This document shows positions 51,962-61,157 of a stretch of DNA of 64,000 nt, piece after piece. Numbering within the stretch: the first letter of the stretch is position 1; each line of letters begins with the position of its first letter. The notes beneath the pieces are model-generated. The model ran no database searches. It was not told where the DNA came from and saw nothing but the letters and a program-made list of their open reading frames with translations. The DNA is from Paracoccus subflavus. GTDB lineage: Bacteria; Pseudomonadota; Alphaproteobacteria; Rhodobacterales; Rhodobacteraceae. Position numbers and translations under genes: made by a program. The stretch covers positions 1 to 64,000 of the forward strand of contig NZ_SISK01000006.1 in the NCBI RefSeq assembly GCF_004310345.1, given 5' to 3'.

Positions 51962-54505
51962 TCAGAACCGTTCCAGCAAACGGCCCAGATAGTCGCGCTC
52001 GTCCTGCGGGCGGTCGATCTGGCCGCTGCGGCGGCGGATCTCGTCCAGCAGGTCGCGGGCACGGCGGGCAGGATCGATGCCTTCGGCCAGCGGATCGCCC
52101 CCGGCGATGACATTGCCGTTGCCGTCGCGCTGACGCCCCAGGGGGTCCAGCGCCGGGCGCTGGTCATAGGTTTCCCCCGCAGCGCCCGCGCGGTCGCCTG
52201 CGCCCGGCTGCTGGCCTTCCTGACCGGGCTGCTGACCCTGTTGGCCCTGCTGGGCCTGCTGCTGGTTCAGCATGTCGCCCAGGGCGCGCATTCCTTCGCG
52301 CATCGACTCGATGGCATCGGCCTGACGCTGCAGGGCGCCGCCGGTATCGCCGTCGCGCAGGGCCTGCTCGGCCTCGTCCATGGCGCGGCCCGCCTCGTCC
52401 AGTTGGCGCCGTGCCTCGTCGCCGCCGGGCGAGCCCTGGCCAGGCAGCAACCCCTGCTGCTGGCCCAGTTCCTCGCGCAACTGCTGCTGGCGGTCGGCCA
52501 GTCCCGGGGCGTTCGGCGACGGCTGGCCCGACTGGCCCTGCCCGAACTGGTCCTGCATGTCCTGGAACGATTCGTCGGAAAGGCGCTGCTGCTCGCGCAG
52601 CGTTTCGGCCAGCCGGTTCATCGGCTGGTTGCCGCTGCTGCCCTGTTGGCCCTCGCCCGCCTGGCCCTGCTGGACCTGAAGATTCTCCATCATCCGGTTG
52701 AACTGTTCCAGCAGTTCCTGAGCCTCGGCCATGCGGCCCTCGTTCATCAGGCGCTGGATCTCGTCCATCATCTGCTGGATCTGATCGCCGGTGATCTGCT
52801 GGCCCTCTTGATCGCCGGTGAATCGCTCGGACGGATCCTGCTGCGCCTGCTGTTGGGCCAGCATCTCGGTATAGGCATCCGTCGCGGCCTTCAGTTCGTC
52901 CATCAGGCGCTGGATCTCGTCGGGGCTGGCGCCGTTGCGGATCGCCTCGGACAGTTTCTGCTGGGCCTGGCGCATCCGCTCCAACGCGTCGGACAGCCCG
53001 CCATCTTCAAGCTGGACCGCCGCCTGCCACAGGGCCTCGGCCAGATCGTCGCGGGCCTGATCGCTCAGCCGTTCGCCCTCCAGCAGATCGACCGCGCCGC
53101 GCAGGTCGGCATACAGGGGCTGGGCCACGAAGCCGTCCGGGCGCCAGGTGACGGCGCGCAGGATCTCGGCGCTGCGGCCGGCATTGTCGCGGGACCACAG
53201 CAGGTCGCGGCGCAACTCGATCAGCGCGGCCGCCAGAGGGTTGAAAAACCGCCGCCCCGGCAGAACGGTGTGCATCGGCTGGGCGTCGCCCACCTGCTCG
53301 ATCCCGTCGATGGCGCGCAGGGACAGGCTGACCGGCAGGTTGGCCCAAGGATGGCGCGACAGATCCTCGGTCAACTGGCCCGCAACCTGCCGGCGGTCCC
53401 CGCGCGGCAGGGGCAGGGTCAGGGCCACCGGCTCGCGCGGCTCGGGGTCGATGGACAGGCCAAAGCGGCGATCGACCGCCGCCAGATCCAGCGCGATGAC
53501 AGCCTGGGCCGAGGCAACGCCATGATCGTCCTCGGCCTCGAAATCCTGAACCATGCGGCCATCGGCCCGCCGCACCGGCGCGGCGCCGGCGCGGATCAGG
53601 GGCGCATTGTCGGGCAGCACCGCCACGTCGAAGCGTCGCCCGGACACCTCGATGGTGCCGGACTGTTCGGCGCGAAATCCCGGTGCCTGGGGATCATCAG
53701 CCAAGGCGGGACCGATGTCCTGAACGACCTCGGCACCCGCGCCATACAGGCGGAAGGTGACCTCGCTGCCCTTGGGCAGTTCAAGCGCCTGCCCTTCGGC
53801 CAGGGCATTGAGATAGATCGTCGGACGCCGGGTATAGGCGGGGGGCTCGGCCCAGCCTTCCCAGCCGGGCCCGGTGGGCACGGCCCCGGACACGCCCGGT
53901 CGGCCCATGGTCGCGGCCAGCGCCTCGACCCCCTGCCCCATCTGGGCCGCGCCGCCAAAGATCAGCGCCGTCACAAGCGCCACCAGACCCGCCAGCCGCA
54001 GGGCAAAGGGGTCGCGGCGCGCCAGCCCGGCATCGGGCCGAACCGCCCGCGCGCCGACAGTCCGGGCCTGCATCTGCGCCATATGGGCCCGCCACAAGGC
54101 ACCCTCGCCGCCCAGGGCCGCGCGGTCGGACAATGCCGCCAGCGGCCGCCCCGGCAGGGTGCGGTCCAGCCGGTCCAGCGCGTCGGCCATGCGGATACGC
54201 CGAAACCGGATGCCCCCCCGGATCGCCGACCAGATCAGCCCCAGCAGCACCGCCCCCGCCAGCCATGGCAGCACCGGCCCCGGCACCGCGGCCACGACGC
54301 CCAGCGCCAGCGCCGCAAGGGCCAGCGCCAGAACGGTGGCCAGCGGCCAGAAGGCACGCGCTGCCTGTTCCCATATCATGCCCCAGCGCGTCAGGCGCAG
54401 GGCGCGGGCGACAGGACCCTTCCTCGTCAGAAAAATACCCTCAGCCGTCCCGGGGTCCGAAGCCCCCGGCTGCGACGTCGTATCATGATGCCGGGTCAAA
54501 GCCAT
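51962..54505 (-). CDS. TIGR02302 family protein (DUF4175) with Gln-rich tail
   Basis: This 847-residue protein has two N-terminal membrane segments (about 50-95) and another near 175, then a periplasmic beta-rich domain. A long Gln/Gly/Glu-rich helical tail (about 540-800) contains QQAQQ, GQQGQQ and similar runs. It matches the alphaproteobacterial TIGR02302 family, whose function is unknown. It lies downstream of lysA with a 10-bp overlap, so it is expressed with lysine/DAP synthesis. A cell-wall role is suggested by context only. Confidence 0.88.
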   Translation of the reverse strand: MALTRHHDTTSQPGASDPGTAEGIFLTRKGPVARALRLTRWGMIWEQAARAFWPLATVLALALAALALGVVAAVPGPVLPWLAGAVLLGLIWSAIRGGIRFRRIRMADALDRLDRTLPGRPLAALSDRAALGGEGALWRAHMAQMQARTVGARAVRPDAGLARRDPFALRLAGLVALVTALIFGGAAQMGQGVEALAATMGRPGVSGAVPTGPGWEGWAEPPAYTRRPTIYLNALAEGQALELPKGSEVTFRLYGAGAEVVQDIGPALADDPQAPGFRAEQSGTIEVSGRRFDVAVLPDNAPLIRAGAAPVRRADGRMVQDFEAEDDHGVASAQAVIALDLAAVDRRFGLSIDPEPREPVALTLPLPRGDRRQVAGQLTEDLSRHPWANLPVSLSLRAIDGIEQVGDAQPMHTVLPGRRFFNPLAAALIELRRDLLWSRDNAGRSAEILRAVTWRPDGFVAQPLYADLRGAVDLLEGERLSDQARDDLAEALWQAAVQLEDGGLSDALERMRQAQQKLSEAIRNGASPDEIQRLMDELKAATDAYTEMLAQQQAQQDPSERFTGDQEGQQITGDQIQQMMDEIQRLMNEGRMAEAQELLEQFNRMMENLQVQQGQAGEGQQGSSGNQPMNRLAETLREQQRLSDESFQDMQDQFGQGQSGQPSPNAPGLADRQQQLREELGQQQGLLPGQGSPGGDEARRQLDEAGRAMDEAEQALRDGDTGGALQRQADAIESMREGMRALGDMLNQQQAQQGQQGQQPGQEGQQPGAGDRAGAAGETYDQRPALDPLGRQRDGNGNVIAGGDPLAEGIDPARRARDLLDEIRRRSGQIDRPQDERDYLGRLLERF

Positions 54506-55761
54506 TCCGGGATGCTATCGCGCGCCAGCATTTCCTCAAACGTCGGCCTTGCCCGGATGACGGCGAAGTGATCGCCGCTGACCAGGACCTCGGGCACCAG
54601 CGGCCGGGAATTGTATTCCGAAGCCATCACCGCGCCGTATGCCCCCGCCGAACGGAAGGCGATCAGGTCGCCTGCCGCCATTTGCGGCAGTTCGGCCCCC
54701 TTCTGAAAGGTGTCGCCCGATTCGCAGACCGGGCCGACCACGTCGAAGGGCCGCACCGGCGCGCCCACCGCCGGTTCGGCCACCGGCACGATGTCGTGGT
54801 GGGCGCCATACATCGCCGGACGCGCCAGGTCGTTCATGGCGGCGTCCACGATCAGGAAATCGCGCCCCTCGCCCTGCTTCACATAGATCACCTGCGACAG
54901 CAAGACGCCCGCGTTGCCGACGATGTTTCGGCCCGGCTCGATCTCGATCTCGCAGCCCAGATCACCGACCGTCTCGCGGATGACCTGGCCGTATTCGATG
55001 GGCAGGGGCGGGGCGTTGTTGTCGCGGCGATAGGGAATGCCCAGGCCCCCGCCCAGGTCCAGCCGCGAGATCGCATGACCGTCGGCGCGCAGCGTTCGGG
55101 TCAGGTCGGCCACCTTGGCATAGGCCGCCCGAAACGGCTCCAGGTCGGTCAACTGGCTGCCGATATGCACATCGATGCCCACCACCTGCAAACCCGGCAG
55201 TGCCGCCGCCTCGGCATAGACCTCGGCCGCGCGGGCGATGGGAATGCCGAACTTGTTCTCGGACTTTCCGGTGGCGATCTTCTCGTGTGTCCTGGCGTCC
55301 ACATCGGGGTTTACCCGCACCGCCACCGGCACCACCGCCCCCATGCTGGCGGCCAGCGCCGACAGCGCCCGCATCTCGGGTTCGGATTCCAGGTTGACCT
55401 GACGGATGCCGCCCTCGATGGCCATGCGCATTTCCGCCACCGTCTTGCCCACGCCGGAAAACACGATCCGGTCGCCCGGCACGCCCGCGGCCCGCGCCCG
55501 CGCGTATTCGCCGCCCGACACCACATCCATGCCCGCGCCCAGATCCCCCAGCAGCTTCAGCACCGCAAGGTTGCTGTTCGACTTGACGGCGAAGCAGACC
55601 AGATGGTCCGTCCAGGCCAGCGCCTGCCGGAACAGCCCGAAATGCCGTGTCAGGGTAGCGGCGGAATAGACATAGACCGGCGTTCCGACCTGGGCCGCGA
55701 TGCGCGTCAGGGGCACATCCTCGGCGCAGAGCTCGCCCCGATGGTAGTTGAAGTGATCCAC
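54496..55761 (-). CDS. lysA: Diaminopimelate decarboxylase
   Basis: This 421-residue fold-type III PLP enzyme makes L-lysine from meso-DAP. The PLP lysine is in CFAVKSNSN (Lys60), and VSGGEYARA, DIHIGSQLTDL-like and DLGGGLGIPY segments follow. The C-terminal CESGDTFQKG has the active-site cysteine. The start is GTG, immediately after the TAG of the small lipoprotein gene, so ribosomes probably pass directly between them. It lies in argH-lipoprotein-lysA-TIGR02302. Confidence 0.96.
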   Translation of the reverse strand: MDHFNYHRGELCAEDVPLTRIAAQVGTPVYVYSAATLTRHFGLFRQALAWTDHLVCFAVKSNSNLAVLKLLGDLGAGMDVVSGGEYARARAAGVPGDRIVFSGVGKTVAEMRMAIEGGIRQVNLESEPEMRALSALAASMGAVVPVAVRVNPDVDARTHEKIATGKSENKFGIPIARAAEVYAEAAALPGLQVVGIDVHIGSQLTDLEPFRAAYAKVADLTRTLRADGHAISRLDLGGGLGIPYRRDNNAPPLPIEYGQVIRETVGDLGCEIEIEPGRNIVGNAGVLLSQVIYVKQGEGRDFLIVDAAMNDLARPAMYGAHHDIVPVAEPAVGAPVRPFDVVGPVCESGDTFQKGAELPQMAAGDLIAFRSAGAYGAVMASEYNSRPLVPEVLVSGDHFAVIRARPTFEEMLARDSIPEWL

Positions 55762-55914
55762 CTACAGCTCCGTGATCACGCCCATCGTGGCGTGGCCGGA
55801 AATCGAGACGTTGGACTGCGCCGCCGTCCGGGGTGCCGGGACAGGCCGCTCTGGCGGGCCATCGACGCCGCAGCCTGCCAGCCCCGTCACCACCAGGATC
55901 GTGATCCATTTCAT
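55762..55914 (-). CDS. Small lipoprotein, 50 residues
   Basis: This short protein has a lipoprotein signal, [15 protein letters not shown], with lipid-modified Cys15. About 35 mature residues rich in Pro and Ala follow and end in TMGVITEL. Its ATG overlaps the argH stop (ATGA) and its stop abuts the lysA start. It is too short for many gene finders. The position between argH and lysA recalls the small LptM (YifL) lipoprotein upstream of dapF in E. coli, but homology has not been shown. Confidence 0.82.
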   Translation of the reverse strand: MKWITILVVTGLAGCGVDGPPERPVPAPRTAAQSNVSISGHATMGVITEL

Positions 55915-57314
55915 GCCAGATTCTCCTTCCAGCGATTGATCTGCGCGCGCACCTGATCCGGCGCCGTGCCGCCCTGGCTTTGCCGCGATGCGACCGAATT
56001 GTGAACGCCCAGCACGCCAAAGACCGCCTCTGTTATCCCCCCGTGAACCGCCTGCATGTCGGCCAGCGTCAGGTCGGGCAGGTCGCATCCCTTGCCCTCG
56101 GCCAGCGCCACCAGCGACCCTGTCACATGATGGGCATCGCGGAACGGCAGTCCCAGTTCGCGCACCAGCCAGTCCGCCAGGTCGGTGGCGGTCGAAAACC
56201 CGGCCGAGGCCGCGGCCTCCATCCGGTCGCGGTTGGCGGTCAGGTCGGACAGCATCCCGGCCATCGCGGCCAAGGCCAGCATCAGGTGGTCTGCGGCGTC
56301 GAACACCTGTTCCTTGTCCTCCTGCATGTCCTTGGAATAGGCCAGCGGCAGGCCCTTCATCACCGTGAACAGCGCGACCGTGGCCCCCAAAATGCGGCCG
56401 ATCTTGGCGCGGATCAATTCCGCCGCATCGGGATTGCGCTTCTGCGGCATGATCGAGGATCCGGTGGACCACTTGTCCGACATCGACACAAAGCGGAACT
56501 GGGCCGAGGACCAGATCACCAGTTCTTCCGCCAGCCGCGACAGGTGGACGGCGCAGATGCTGGCGGCGGAAAGATATTCCAGCGCAAAGTCCCGGTCGCT
56601 GACCGCATCGAGGCTGTTGGCCATCGGCCGGTCGAAACCCAGATCGCGCGCCGTCATCTCGCGGTCGATGGGATAACCGGTGCCCGCCAGCGCAGCCGCC
56701 CCCAAGGGCGATTCGTTCATCCGGCGGCGGGCGTCCCGGAACCGCGACAGGTCGCGGCCGAACATCTCGACATAGGCCATCATGTGATGACCCCAGGTCA
56801 CCGGCTGGGCGGTCTGCAGGTGGGTGAAACCGGGCATGACCCAATCGGCCCCCGCCTCGGCCTGCGCCAGCGCCGCGCGGATCAAGGCAGTAAGCGCGTC
56901 GATCGTCGTGTCGCACTGGTCGCGCACCCACAGACGAAAGTCCGTCGCCACCTGGTCGTTCCGGGACCGGCCCGTGTGCAGGCGGCCCGCCGGTTCGCCG
57001 ATGATCTCCTTCAGCCGGGCCTCGACATTCATGTGGATGTCTTCCAGGTCGGTGCGGAAGGGGAAATCGCCCGTCTCGATCTCTGACAAGACGGTGAGCA
57101 GCCCTTCCCTGATCGCCTCGGCATCGTTAGTGCTGATGATGCCTGTCGCGGCCAGCATCGCCGCATGGGCCCGGCTGCCCCGGATGTCCTGGGCGTAGAG
57201 CCGCCGGTCGAAGCCGATCGAGGCGTTGATCGCCTCCATGATCGCGTCGGGACCTGCGGCAAAGCGCCCGCCCCACATGCTGTTGGCGGCATCCCGTTGC
57301 GGCCGGTCGGTCAT
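55911..57314 (-). CDS. argH: Argininosuccinate lyase
   Basis: The 467-residue ArgH completes arginine synthesis by splitting argininosuccinate into arginine and fumarate. The fumarase-superfamily signature [12 protein letters not shown] lies near residue 285, and the N-terminal MWGGRF and [11 protein letters not shown] motifs are present. It is the first gene of a four-gene operon with lysA, so arginine and lysine/DAP synthesis are co-expressed. It diverges from the TlpA gene with only 22 bp between the starts. Confidence 0.96.
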   Translation of the reverse strand: MTDRPQRDAANSMWGGRFAAGPDAIMEAINASIGFDRRLYAQDIRGSRAHAAMLAATGIISTNDAEAIREGLLTVLSEIETGDFPFRTDLEDIHMNVEARLKEIIGEPAGRLHTGRSRNDQVATDFRLWVRDQCDTTIDALTALIRAALAQAEAGADWVMPGFTHLQTAQPVTWGHHMMAYVEMFGRDLSRFRDARRRMNESPLGAAALAGTGYPIDREMTARDLGFDRPMANSLDAVSDRDFALEYLSAASICAVHLSRLAEELVIWSSAQFRFVSMSDKWSTGSSIMPQKRNPDAAELIRAKIGRILGATVALFTVMKGLPLAYSKDMQEDKEQVFDAADHLMLALAAMAGMLSDLTANRDRMEAAASAGFSTATDLADWLVRELGLPFRDAHHVTGSLVALAEGKGCDLPDLTLADMQAVHGGITEAVFGVLGVHNSVASRQSQGGTAPDQVRAQINRWKENLA

Positions 57315-57336
57315 TACTGCGTCCTTCGGAGGTCAC

Positions 57337-57888
57337 GTGCTGCGTTCCGCCCTGCTTTATACGGCCCTGCTTTTCGGTGCAAACGCCGCCTTGGCCGGTC
57401 CGGTGGACTGGCAGGCCGCCCGCGACGCGGGGATGGTCAAGCTGGTGCCGGCCGAATCGCCCCGGCCCGTTCCCGATGTCGAATTCACCGACCCCGAGGG
57501 CGGCACGCACCGTCTGGAGGATTATCGGGGCAAGGTCGTGCTGCTGAATTTCTGGGCCACCTGGTGCGCCCCCTGCCGCGAGGAGATGCCCTCGCTCGAC
57601 CGGTTGCAGGCAGACATGGGGGGCGATGATTTCGTGGTCCTGGCCGTCGCCACCGGCCGCAACGCGCCCGAGCAGATCGACCGCTTCTATGCCGAAACCG
57701 GCCTGCAGAACCTGCCTGTCCTGCTGGACCCGCGGCAGAAGCTGTCACGAGCCATGGGCGTGGTGGGCCTGCCTGTCACCGTGCTGATCGACCGGGAAGG
57801 CAACGAGATCGCGCGTCTTCTGGGCGAGGCCGACTGGGCGTCCGAACCCGCCCGACAGGTGATCGAGCAGCTGGCGGCGACAGAATAA
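57337..57888 (+). CDS. TlpA-like periplasmic thioredoxin
   Basis: This 183-residue exported thioredoxin-fold protein has an N-terminal signal with cleavage after AALA (near residue 20). The active site WCAPC is at 76-80, and the cis-proline lies in VVGLPVTVLIDREG. The TlpA/ResA family keeps cysteines reduced in the periplasm, for example in cytochrome c or oxidase assembly. The start is GTG with GGAGG six nt upstream. No cytochrome maturation genes are nearby. Confidence 0.92.
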   Translation: MLRSALLYTALLFGANAALAGPVDWQAARDAGMVKLVPAESPRPVPDVEFTDPEGGTHRLEDYRGKVVLLNFWATWCAPCREEMPSLDRLQADMGGDDFVVLAVATGRNAPEQIDRFYAETGLQNLPVLLDPRQKLSRAMGVVGLPVTVLIDREGNEIARLLGEADWASEPARQVIEQLAATE

Positions 57889-57982
57889 GCCCCCGGCGCG
57901 ATTAACCCTTTCCCCAAAAATGCCTGCCCCTTTACGGCAAATTAAGCGATCATCCGCATAACCATGCACGGAATGATTGTTG

Positions 57983-58813
57983 ATGAGGGCAGACGTGACC
58001 GACGCGAACCCGCCCGCCAAGGGCTCTCCGCTGGACTATGCGATGGATCAGCAAAGCCGGCTGACGCTGCCGGCGGTTCGGCTGGCGGTGGAAAAGGGCA
58101 ACGGACTGCTGGCGTTCCAGCCGGTGGTGCAGGCTCAGCGGACCGACCGCCCCGCCTTTTACGAGGGGCTGATCCGAATCATGGACGATTCGGGCCGCAT
58201 GGTGCCCTTGCGCGACTTCATGCCGGTGGCAGAAACCACCGAACTGGGCCGCCAGATCGACTGCCTGTCCCTGTCGCTGGGCATGAAGGCCCTGGCCGAA
58301 GATCCGTCGCTGCGGCTGTCGGTGAACATGTCGGCACGGTCCATCGGCTATCCCGAATGGATGGGGATTCTGCGGAACGGGGTGGCCGAAGACCCGCAGG
58401 CCGCCGAACGGCTGATTCTCGAAATCACCGAAAGCTCGGCCATGGGCCTGCCAGATGAGGTCAAGACCTTCATGCGCGAGGTGCAGCGCTATGGCATCAG
58501 CCTGGCACTGGACGATTTCGGGGCCGGTTACACATCCTTCCGCTATCTTCGGGACTTCTGCTTCGACATGATCAAGATCGACGGACAGTTCATCCGCGAA
58601 ATCTCGACCCATCCCGACAACCAGGTGCTGACCCAGGCGCTGATGTCCATTGCCCAGCACTTCGACATGTTTACCGTGGCCGAGATGGTGGAAACCGCCG
58701 ACGATGCCAGCTTTCTGATCAGCAACGGCATCGACTGCCTGCAAGGCTATTATTTCGGGGCTCCGACGATCGCGCCGCCCTGGAAGACACCCCCCTCCAT
58801 CGCTCTGCGCTGA
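57983..58813 (+). CDS. EAL-domain cyclic-di-GMP phosphodiesterase
   Basis: This 276-residue protein consists almost wholly of an EAL domain without GGDEF, PAS or membrane parts. Catalytic and metal ligands look complete: E61 in the EGLIR form of EAL, Asn in SVNMS, Glu in EITES, DDFGAGY, Lys in IKIDG, Glu in AEMVE and Gln in QGYYFG. It should hydrolyse cyclic-di-GMP in the cytoplasm. Start codons at 57977 (TTG) and 57983 (ATG) are both possible. It lies 107 bp before phaA on the same strand; no functional link is known. Confidence 0.9.
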   Translation: MRADVTDANPPAKGSPLDYAMDQQSRLTLPAVRLAVEKGNGLLAFQPVVQAQRTDRPAFYEGLIRIMDDSGRMVPLRDFMPVAETTELGRQIDCLSLSLGMKALAEDPSLRLSVNMSARSIGYPEWMGILRNGVAEDPQAAERLILEITESSAMGLPDEVKTFMREVQRYGISLALDDFGAGYTSFRYLRDFCFDMIKIDGQFIREISTHPDNQVLTQALMSIAQHFDMFTVAEMVETADDASFLISNGIDCLQGYYFGAPTIAPPWKTPPSIALR

Positions 58814-58920
58814 AGGAAGGGCCTGCCCGTCCTTCGGGCGATCTGCTTGACGCGCCGGCATGAAGGCGCATCCTGTTCCCGATTCGACAGCCATCCGGCT
58901 TTCAAGGGAAGGAGCCCCTC

Positions 58921-60093
58921 ATGACCACTGCTGTAATTGTTTCTGCTGCCCGCACTGCGGTCGGCAGTTTTCTGGGATCGTTTGCCGGGGTTCCTGCCCA
59001 TGATCTGGGCGCCGTGGTTCTGCAGGAGGTGGTGTCGCGTGCGGGCATCGACCCGGCCGAGGTGGACGAAACGATCCTGGGACAGGTGCTGACCGCAGCG
59101 CAAGGCCAGAACCCGGCCCGCCAGGCGCACATCAAGGCCGGTCTGCCGCAGGAATCCTCGGCCTGGCTGCTGAACCAGGTGTGCGGGTCGGGGCTGCGCG
59201 CGGTGGCTCTGGCCGCCCAGCAGGTGATGATGGGGGATGCCCGGGTGGTGTTGGCGGGCGGGCAGGAAAGCATGTCCATGTCCACCCACGCCGCCTATCT
59301 GCGCGCGGGCCAGAAGATGGGCGACATGCAGTTCATCGACACAATGATCCGCGACGGGCTGTGGGACGCCTTCAACAACTATCACATGGGCAGCACGGCC
59401 GAGAACGTCGCGCAGAAATGGCAGATCAGCCGCGACCAGCAGGACGAATTCGCGCTGGCCTCGCAGAACAAGGCCGAGGCCGCGCAGAAGGCGGGCCGGT
59501 TCGACGACGAGATCGTCGGCTATACGGTCAAGACCCGCAAGGGCGACACGGTGGTCGACAAGGACGAATACATCCGCCATGGCGCCACCATCGAGGCCAT
59601 GCAGAAGCTGCGCCCGGCGTTTTCCAAGGACGGCTCGGTCACGGCCGGCAACGCATCGGGCCTCAACGATGGCGCGGCGGCGGTGATGGTGATGACCGAG
59701 GACGAGGCGAACCGGCGCGGCCTGACGCCGCTGGCGCGCATTGCGTCCTGGGCGACCGCGGGGCTGGACCCGGCGATCATGGGCACCGGACCGATCCCGG
59801 CCAGCCGCAAGGCCCTGGAAAAGGCCGGATGGAAGGTCGACGACCTGGATCTGGTCGAGGCGAACGAGGCGTTTGCCGCCCAGGCCTGCGCGGTCAACAA
59901 GGACATGGGCTGGAACCCCGAGATCGTCAACGTGAACGGCGGGGCCATCGCCATCGGCCATCCGATCGGCGCGTCGGGCGCGCGGGTGCTGAACACGCTT
60001 TTGTTCGAGATGAAGCGCCGTGATGCCAAGAAGGGTCTGGCCACGCTGTGCATCGGCGGCGGCATGGGCGTCGCCCTGTGCCTGGAACGCTGA
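58921..60093 (+). CDS. phaA: Acetyl-CoA C-acetyltransferase (beta-ketothiolase)
   Basis: This 390-residue thiolase condenses two acetyl-CoA to acetoacetyl-CoA. The nucleophile is Cys88 in [11 protein letters not shown], the catalytic His is in [10 protein letters not shown] and the second Cys in CIGGGMG. GGAAGGAG precedes the ATG. It is followed 43 bp later by an acetoacetyl-CoA reductase, the standard phaA-phaB order for polyhydroxybutyrate supply. The synthase phaC is not in the window. Confidence 0.95.
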   Translation: MTTAVIVSAARTAVGSFLGSFAGVPAHDLGAVVLQEVVSRAGIDPAEVDETILGQVLTAAQGQNPARQAHIKAGLPQESSAWLLNQVCGSGLRAVALAAQQVMMGDARVVLAGGQESMSMSTHAAYLRAGQKMGDMQFIDTMIRDGLWDAFNNYHMGSTAENVAQKWQISRDQQDEFALASQNKAEAAQKAGRFDDEIVGYTVKTRKGDTVVDKDEYIRHGATIEAMQKLRPAFSKDGSVTAGNASGLNDGAAAVMVMTEDEANRRGLTPLARIASWATAGLDPAIMGTGPIPASRKALEKAGWKVDDLDLVEANEAFAAQACAVNKDMGWNPEIVNVNGGAIAIGHPIGASGARVLNTLLFEMKRRDAKKGLATLCIGGGMGVALCLER

Positions 60094-60136
60094 CGGCCCG
60101 ACGGGGACTGCAACATTTTCACAGGAGGAGGGATTC

Positions 60137-60862
60137 ATGTCAAAGGTAGCACTCGTGACCGGAGGCTCGCGCGGCATTGGAGCGGCCATTTCCAAGGCCT
60201 TGCAACACGCGGGCCACACGGTCGTGGCCACCTATGCCGGCAACGACGACGCCGCCAAGGCGTTCACTGCCGAAACCGGGATCAAGACCTACAAGTGGTC
60301 GGTGGCCGATTATGACGCCTGCGCCGCCGGCATCCGGCAGATCGAGGACGAGGTCGGCCCGATCGCGATCCTAGTCAACAATGCCGGCATCACCCGCGAC
60401 GCGATGTTCCACAAGATGACCCCCCAGCAATGGAAGGAGGTCATCGACACCAACCTGACCGGGCTTTTCAACATGACCCATCCGGTCTGGTCGGGGATGC
60501 GCGACCGCAAGTTCGGCCGCATCATCAACATCAGTTCCATCAACGGGCAAAAGGGCCAGGCGGGTCAGGCCAACTATTCGGCGGCCAAGGCGGGCGATCT
60601 GGGATTCACCAAGGCCCTGGCGCAAGAGGGCGCGCGGGCGGGCATCACCGTCAACGCCATCTGTCCCGGCTATATTGCGACCGAGATGGTCAAGGCCATC
60701 GACGAAAAGGTGCTGGCCGACCGCATCATCCCCCAGATTCCGGTAGGCCGCCTGGGCGAACCCGAGGAAATCGCGCGGGCCGTGGTGTTCCTTGCCTCCG
60801 ACGACGCAGGCTTCATCACCGGGTCCACCATCAGCGCCAATGGCGGACAGTATTTCGTCTGA
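60137..60862 (+). CDS. phaB: Acetoacetyl-CoA reductase
   Basis: This 241-residue short-chain dehydrogenase gives (R)-3-hydroxybutyryl-CoA, the PHB monomer. The NADPH site is TGGSRGIGAA, the NNAG motif is present, and the catalytic Ser-Tyr-Lys set lies in NISSINGQ and NYSAAKAG. A very strong AGGAGGAGGG precedes the ATG. FabG is a close relative, but position directly after phaA and the SSINGQKGQAGQ segment favour PhaB. Confidence 0.95.
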   Translation: MSKVALVTGGSRGIGAAISKALQHAGHTVVATYAGNDDAAKAFTAETGIKTYKWSVADYDACAAGIRQIEDEVGPIAILVNNAGITRDAMFHKMTPQQWKEVIDTNLTGLFNMTHPVWSGMRDRKFGRIINISSINGQKGQAGQANYSAAKAGDLGFTKALAQEGARAGITVNAICPGYIATEMVKAIDEKVLADRIIPQIPVGRLGEPEEIARAVVFLASDDAGFITGSTISANGGQYFV

Positions 60863-60882
60863 TCGGCCCGGCTGAAACGATG

Positions 60883-60907
60883 CGGCCCGCGCAATCTGCG
60901 CGGGCCG
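60883..60907 (+). terminator. Hairpin terminator after phaB
   Basis: CGGCCCGCGCA and TGCGCGGGCCG form a perfect 11-bp stem with a 3-nt loop, 20 bp after the stop. The T-run is weak, so it may rely on stem strength. The symmetrical stem may also serve the convergent DUF465 gene. Confidence 0.7.
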
Positions 60908-60932
60908 TCTGTGGTTCCGTCAGACAAGACGG

Positions 60933-61097
60933 TCAATGGGACAGTCGGGAGATTTCTTCCTTCAAACGAAGTTTCTCGCGCTTCATGGCCTTGATCTGCA
61001 AATCGCTGGCACCCGGGCTTCTTTGTTCCTTTTCAACGGCCTCGGACAGCACCTGGTGTTTCTTTCGCAGTTCTTCGACATGGGAAGCAACCGACAT
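60933..61097 (-). CDS. DUF465 (YdcH-like) small coiled-coil protein
   Basis: This 54-residue protein runs from MSVASHVEELRKKHQVL to a basic/acidic helix ending KLRLKEEISRLSH. It matches DUF465, a family of short coiled-coil proteins with no established role. AGGAGG six nt before the ATG decides the start; a frame opening 15 codons earlier has none. It is a single gene convergent with phaB. Confidence 0.88.
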   Translation of the reverse strand: MSVASHVEELRKKHQVLSEAVEKEQRSPGASDLQIKAMKREKLRLKEEISRLSH

Positions 61098-61157
61098 CGC
61101 GTCCTCCTGTATAGGTTGAATCGAACAAGGCGATTGCAGCACAGCTTCATGATTCTG

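Noticed and set aside
52241-54571. 776-codon frame opposite the TIGR02302 gene
   Set aside because: It reflects the Gln-rich codons as Leu-rich sequence that imitates a membrane protein. It overlaps a better supported gene and has no family match by eye.
57889-57982. CtrA-type site (TTAA-N7-TTAA) upstream of the EAL gene
   Set aside because: Single TTAACC and AATTAA half-sites occur but not at the required spacing.
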